This document shows positions 15,206 to 18,545 of a stretch of 18,545 nt of DNA, one piece after another (position 1 is the first letter of the stretch; every line of letters begins with the position of its first letter). The notes under the pieces are model-generated. The model made no database searches, had not been told where the DNA came from, and saw nothing but the letters and a program-made list of their open reading frames with translations. Source of the DNA: an uncultured Clostridia bacterium (GTDB taxonomy: Bacteria > Bacillota > Clostridia > TANB77 > CAG-508); NCBI GenBank assembly GCA_934169775.1, contig CAKPOI010000029.1, forward strand, positions 1 to 18,545. Reading direction: 5' to 3'. A program made the translations under genes and the position numbers.

Positions 15206-16438
15206 TCAGAACTTAAGTTCCGAATTTTCTTCATTATCTCCATTTGGAGTTTCTGAATTTTCTTCATTTAATGAACTTTTTGCAATTTTTTCTACAGCCG
15301 GATCTAAATCTTTCATAAGCTGATCAATCTCTGCAAGATCTGCGTGCATCTTTGGCAGCATATCAGTTGCCACCTTTTCAATATTTGCACATGCTTTAAC
15401 AACTGTTTCAATCGCCTGCTTAGCAACCTGCATATTATAGAAGCTAGAATACAACAGTTTTTCTGTTTCCTCTGCTGTAAGCCCTACACTTTTTGAAACT
15501 TCCTTTATCAGTTCTTCATTTAAGTGATTTATTGCCTTTTGCCCTTCTAAGACTTCTTTCGTCTTAGCATTCAATACCGCATTTCTAAGTTGCTGTGCCA
15601 ATAAAGCCATGCTGTTGTTTTCCTGAGTCCGTATAGCTATCTGGACATTTCTATTACTCTTTTTTATAAGAGCTAATTGTCCGATGCTAAGCTTATACAT
15701 TACTCTAGATTTTTCCAGGTTAGCCATTACCACTTGGAATATATCATATCCTTCCTTTACAGTTTGATATTTTTGTGCAGCTGCCTCGGTCCCATTTTCC
15801 TGATATTTTCCCATGCTATATGAAAGCTCATCTCGAATTCTTTTTTCAGCCAAACCTCCTGCAATCAAATATTTTTCCAAAAGAGTAATCTGTTCAATAT
15901 CACTAATTCCTGAATACTCAATTTCTCCCATAGAGTCCTTAAGCATTTCAATCCATTCGTCACAAGAATTCTTCAGCTCTACCAATAATTTATAATTGCT
16001 TATAGCACTCTGCTGAATTTTGTCGTTTCGAGATTTTCTTGCTCCTTCACTAAAACTCAGCAAAAGCTTTTGAAACAGATTTGGCTCCTTAAGAACCATA
16101 TTGAAATCTTCATATGTTTCTCCTGCCTTTCTAGAAAGTTCTACAACTTTCTTTATAATCTCCTGATCTGCAGAAGAACCACTTTCTGATTTCAAAAATT
16201 GACCACACTGTTCAAACGTCTTTACCAAAGCTGGAGAACCATAATTCATAAGGTTTTCAACTTTTTTAACATCAATGTGCTCAGAAAGCTCCATAATTTC
16301 TTTTCTTTCAGCCTCTGGATAACACTCAAGTGCTTTTTCGATGTTCAATGGAATTACCTCATCTGGTTTTACAGGAACTTCCGCAAGTACATCAAGTGCA
16401 TCAAATCCTATTTCTTTTTCATTCCGCTTTTTGTTCAT
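15206..16438 (-). CDS. telA: TelA-family toxic anion resistance protein
   Basis: A 410-residue, soluble, almost entirely helical protein of the TelA family, linked to resistance against tellurite, bacteriocins and other envelope stresses; the biochemical mechanism is not settled. Family features seen are the long charged helices, the segment LLEKYLIAGGLAEKRI, the signature RTQENNSMALLAQQLRNAVLNAKTKEVLEGQ (given here only as a region near 280-310), and the helical end before an acidic Asn/Glu-rich tail (about 385-410). Length is normal for the family. The ATG has GGAGG 7 bases upstream. It has its own promoter and terminator and lies just upstream of the PP2C-vWA-kinase operon, on the same strand. 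Bases 15361-15420 contain 23 G/C of 60, against 15 of 60 at 9601-9660, a hint of different origin from the operon. Confidence 0.9.
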   Translation of the reverse strand: MNKKRNEKEIGFDALDVLAEVPVKPDEVIPLNIEKALECYPEAERKEIMELSEHIDVKKVENLMNYGSPALVKTFEQCGQFLKSESGSSADQEIIKKVVELSRKAGETYEDFNMVLKEPNLFQKLLLSFSEGARKSRNDKIQQSAISNYKLLVELKNSCDEWIEMLKDSMGEIEYSGISDIEQITLLEKYLIAGGLAEKRIRDELSYSMGKYQENGTEAAAQKYQTVKEGYDIFQVVMANLEKSRVMYKLSIGQLALIKKSNRNVQIAIRTQENNSMALLAQQLRNAVLNAKTKEVLEGQKAINHLNEELIKEVSKSVGLTAEETEKLLYSSFYNMQVAKQAIETVVKACANIEKVATDMLPKMHADLAEIDQLMKDLDPAVEKIAKSSLNEENSETPNGDNEENSELKF

Positions 16439-16471
16439 AATTTTCCTCCATTAAATGATTTTATAAATATT

Positions 16472-16514
16472 ATAATGACAACATTATTATACCACTGTAA
16501 CGTTTTTATGTCAA
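16472..16514 (-). promoter_or_regulatory. Near-consensus promoter of the telA-like gene with a palindrome at the start site
   Basis: Minus-strand -35 TTGACA (16509-16514) and -10 TATAAT (16486-16491) are both perfect and 17 bases apart. An inverted repeat ATAATG-acaa-CATTAT (16472-16487) overlaps the end of the -10 box and the likely start site, where a repressor could bind. A promoter this strong is usually held in check, which makes an operator plausible. Confidence 0.8.
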
Positions 16515-16525
16515 TCAAATATATA

Positions 16526-16565
16526 ATAAAAAACTGTAAGCACATAAAAATCCCTACTTACAGTT
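16526..16565 (-). terminator. Rho-independent terminator of aspS
   Basis: The perfect 9-bp inverted repeat AACTGTAAG/CTTACAGTT (16557-16565 and 16532-16540) with a 16-base loop is followed on the minus strand by a U-tract. It begins 7 bases past the aspS stop codon and separates aspS from the telA promoter. Confidence 0.85.
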
Positions 16566-16571
16566 AATACT

Positions 16572-18326
16572 TTATTTATCTTGTTCATTTCTAATAGCAA
16601 TATGAACATCTTTTAATTGTTGTTCATTAACAACAGATGGTGCTCTCATTAATAAATCACGAGCCTTTTTATTTTTTGGAAATGCTATTATTTCTCTTAT
16701 ATTTTGAGAATCTGCAATTAACATTACCATTCTATCTACACCAGGTGCTGCTCCAGCATGTGGTGGTGTACCATATTGAAAAGCATTATATAATGCACCA
16801 AATCTATTTTTTACATCCTCTTCTGTATATCCAGCAATTTCAAAAGCTTTTACCATTATTTCTGGATCATGATTTCTAACAGCTCCTGATGCCATTTCAT
16901 AACCATTGCAAACTAAATCATATTGGTATGCTAATACATCTAAAGGATTTTGTTTCTCCAATGCATCTAATCCACCCTGTGGCATAGAGAATGGATTATG
17001 ACAAAAATCAATTGTTCCTTCATCTGATAATTCATACATCGGAAAATCTACTATAAAACAGAATTTATATACATTTTGTTCTATTAATTCTAGCCTTTTT
17101 CCTAATTCTATTCTTACTAATCCTGCTATTTTTTGTGCTTTTGAAAATTCATCTGCTATAAAGAAAATTGCTGAACCCTTTTTTACACCATATTCTTCTT
17201 CTAATTTAACTTTAATATCATCTGTTATAAATTTAGCTATTCCTCCAGTAACTCCACCATCTTCTTCAAATTTTGTCCATGCCAAACCTTTTGCACCAAC
17301 TTCATTTGATTTAGCATATTCCTCCATTTTATCAAAAAACTTTCTACCTTGTTTTGCACATTCTGGCACAACAATTATTTTTATAGTTTTGTCTTTAAAT
17401 GCATTAAAATCTGAATTTTCAAATAATTTTGTTCCATCTTGTATTATTAATGGATTTCTCAAATCTGGTTTATCTATTCCATACTTTTCCATTGCTTCTC
17501 TATATGGAATTTTTATAAAAGGTCCTTCATCTACCTTCCAATTTGTAAACTTTTTAAATGTATATGGCACAACACTTTCTATTACTTTAAATACATCTTC
17601 TTGTGTTGCAAAACTCATTTCAAAATCTAATTGATAAAATTCTCCTGGTGCTCTATCTGCTCTAGGATCTTCATCTCTAAAGCAAGGAGCTATTTGATAA
17701 TATTTATTAAACCCACTTACCATCAATAATTGTTTGAATTGTTGTGGAGCTTGTGGCAATGCATAAAATTCCCCTGGATTTAATCTACTTGGTACTAGAT
17801 AGTCACGTGCTCCTTCTGGTGATGAATTTGCAAGTATTGGTGTTTGAATCTCTGTAAAACCTAATTCATCCATTTTATCTCTTAATGTTTTTAATATTTT
17901 TGAACGTAATAAAATATTATTATGCAACTTTTCATTTCTTAAATCTAAAAATCTATATTCTAATCTTAAGTCTTCTCTTACTTCTTGATTAGTATTTACT
18001 TCAAAAGGTAATATATTTTTACATTTTCCCAATATTTCTATTTTTTCAGCAATAACTTCTATTTCTCCTGTTTTTAAATTTGCATTTTTATTACTTCTTT
18101 CTACAACTTTACCTACAATATGTATACAGCTTTCTGTTGTAAACTCTTTTGCTTGCTCTTGTAAACTCTCATCATTTATTACAATTTGTGTTATTCCCAA
18201 TTCATCTCTTAAATCTAAAAACTCCATTCCACCTAGATTTCTCATTTTTTGTATCCAGCCAGCCAATTCAACTGTTTCGTTTACATTATTTATGTTCAAT
18301 TCTCCACATGTCTTTGTTCTATACAT
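16572..18326 (-). CDS. aspS: Aspartyl-tRNA synthetase, bacterial type
   Basis: Charges tRNA-Asp with aspartate in the cytosol. The 584-residue protein is full length for the bacterial type. It has an N-terminal OB-fold anticodon-binding domain (about 1-105, GWIQKMRNLGG and FLDLRD), the class II catalytic core with motif 2 FRDEDPRADR (216-225), an inserted domain in the middle (about 280-420, as in bacterial AspRS), and motif 3 GAAPGVDRMVMLI (525-537). Leu31 occupies the position where non-discriminating enzymes such as that of Pseudomonas have His, which hints at a discriminating enzyme but does not prove it. I chose the ATG at 18326, with GAGGG 6 bases upstream; an in-frame ATG six codons earlier (18344) overlaps that site. 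No T-box is visible upstream. Confidence 0.97.
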   Translation of the reverse strand: MYRTKTCGELNINNVNETVELAGWIQKMRNLGGMEFLDLRDELGITQIVINDESLQEQAKEFTTESCIHIVGKVVERSNKNANLKTGEIEVIAEKIEILGKCKNILPFEVNTNQEVREDLRLEYRFLDLRNEKLHNNILLRSKILKTLRDKMDELGFTEIQTPILANSSPEGARDYLVPSRLNPGEFYALPQAPQQFKQLLMVSGFNKYYQIAPCFRDEDPRADRAPGEFYQLDFEMSFATQEDVFKVIESVVPYTFKKFTNWKVDEGPFIKIPYREAMEKYGIDKPDLRNPLIIQDGTKLFENSDFNAFKDKTIKIIVVPECAKQGRKFFDKMEEYAKSNEVGAKGLAWTKFEEDGGVTGGIAKFITDDIKVKLEEEYGVKKGSAIFFIADEFSKAQKIAGLVRIELGKRLELIEQNVYKFCFIVDFPMYELSDEGTIDFCHNPFSMPQGGLDALEKQNPLDVLAYQYDLVCNGYEMASGAVRNHDPEIMVKAFEIAGYTEEDVKNRFGALYNAFQYGTPPHAGAAPGVDRMVMLIADSQNIREIIAFPKNKKARDLLMRAPSVVNEQQLKDVHIAIRNEQDK

Positions 18327-18378
18327 AAAAATCCCTCTTTTCATTTTTTACTTAAAATACGTATTTATAATTTTTAAA

Positions 18379-18413
18379 TATGATCGGAACAAATTTAAAA
18401 TTTCTTAAATAAT
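18379..18413. repeat. Relic of the left-edge foldback repeat in the aspS leader
   Basis: This stretch resembles 101-136 of the foldback element: both contain a gat(t/c)ggaacaa core followed by aatttcttaaata. The flanking terminal repeat of the element is missing here. It lies between the aspS promoter -10 box and start codon, so it would be transcribed as 5' leader. Confidence 0.6.
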
Positions 18414-18440
18414 TTTACCACATATTCCCCTATTTTTCAA
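18412..18440 (-). promoter_or_regulatory. Promoter of aspS
   Basis: Minus-strand -35 TTGAAA (18435-18440), a 17-base spacer and -10 TAAAAT (18412-18417), about 85 bases before the ATG. Its -10 box touches the repeat relic. Beyond it (18441-18545) I see no gene. Confidence 0.65.
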
Positions 18441-18545
18441 TAAAATTTATTGCACTTTTAAGATTTTATCTCATTCATTTATGATAATGTCTTAAGTAGT
18501 AGGATATGAAAATGTCCCAAACAATAAAAAATATTTGATTTGTAT

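Noticed and set aside
16472..16491. PerR or Fur box at the telA promoter
   Set aside because: The palindrome has a 4-base spacer and only six matching pairs; the PerR consensus has a one-base centre and longer arms.
18327..18545. T-box riboswitch in front of aspS
   Set aside because: No GGTGG-containing T-box sequence and no terminator hairpin lie between the promoter and the start codon.

Overview
The window is AT-rich DNA with strong AGGAGG-type ribosome binding sites, sigma-A-type promoters and Bacillota-type housekeeping genes. It most resembles a low-GC Clostridia genome, perhaps a gut-associated one; the exact taxon cannot be read from the sequence.

Left region (1-5836): a 363-bp foldback repeat with 40-bp terminal inverted repeats is followed by four minus-strand genes. 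These are a NifS/IscS-type cysteine desulfurase, a patatin-like phospholipase, a membrane-anchored WG-repeat protein and a CBS-domain CorC/HlyC-type membrane protein. The last two abut, with the stop of one directly before the start of the next. Middle region (6018-8136): plus-strand genes encode a monofunctional peptidoglycan glycosyltransferase, a membrane-anchored polysaccharide deacetylase (both cell-wall enzymes) and a small XRE-type regulator.

Right accessory region (8158-16565): this block is bounded by hairpin terminators on both sides and is entirely minus strand. It starts with a TelA-family gene that has its own near-consensus promoter and terminator. Next comes a five-gene operon under its own promoter: a small PP2C-type phosphatase, a vWA-like protein with a degenerate metal site, an unrecognised 500-residue helical protein, a TerY-like vWA protein whose reading frame is broken by a one-base shift, and a ~1019-residue kinase with zinc ribbons. 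Phosphatase + vWA + zinc-ribbon kinase is the TerY-P phosphorylation triad known from comparative genomics of tellurite/stress-response (Ter) systems. Here it sits beside TelA but without visible TerC, TerD or TerZ genes, and it adds two proteins I cannot assign. The kinase appears to contain two further degenerate kinase-like modules, each kinase-like boundary being marked by a CxxH...CxxC ribbon. This block is the most interesting part of the window.

Right edge (16572-18545): aspartyl-tRNA synthetase (minus strand) with a clear promoter whose -10 box lies in a relic of the same repeat family found at the left edge.
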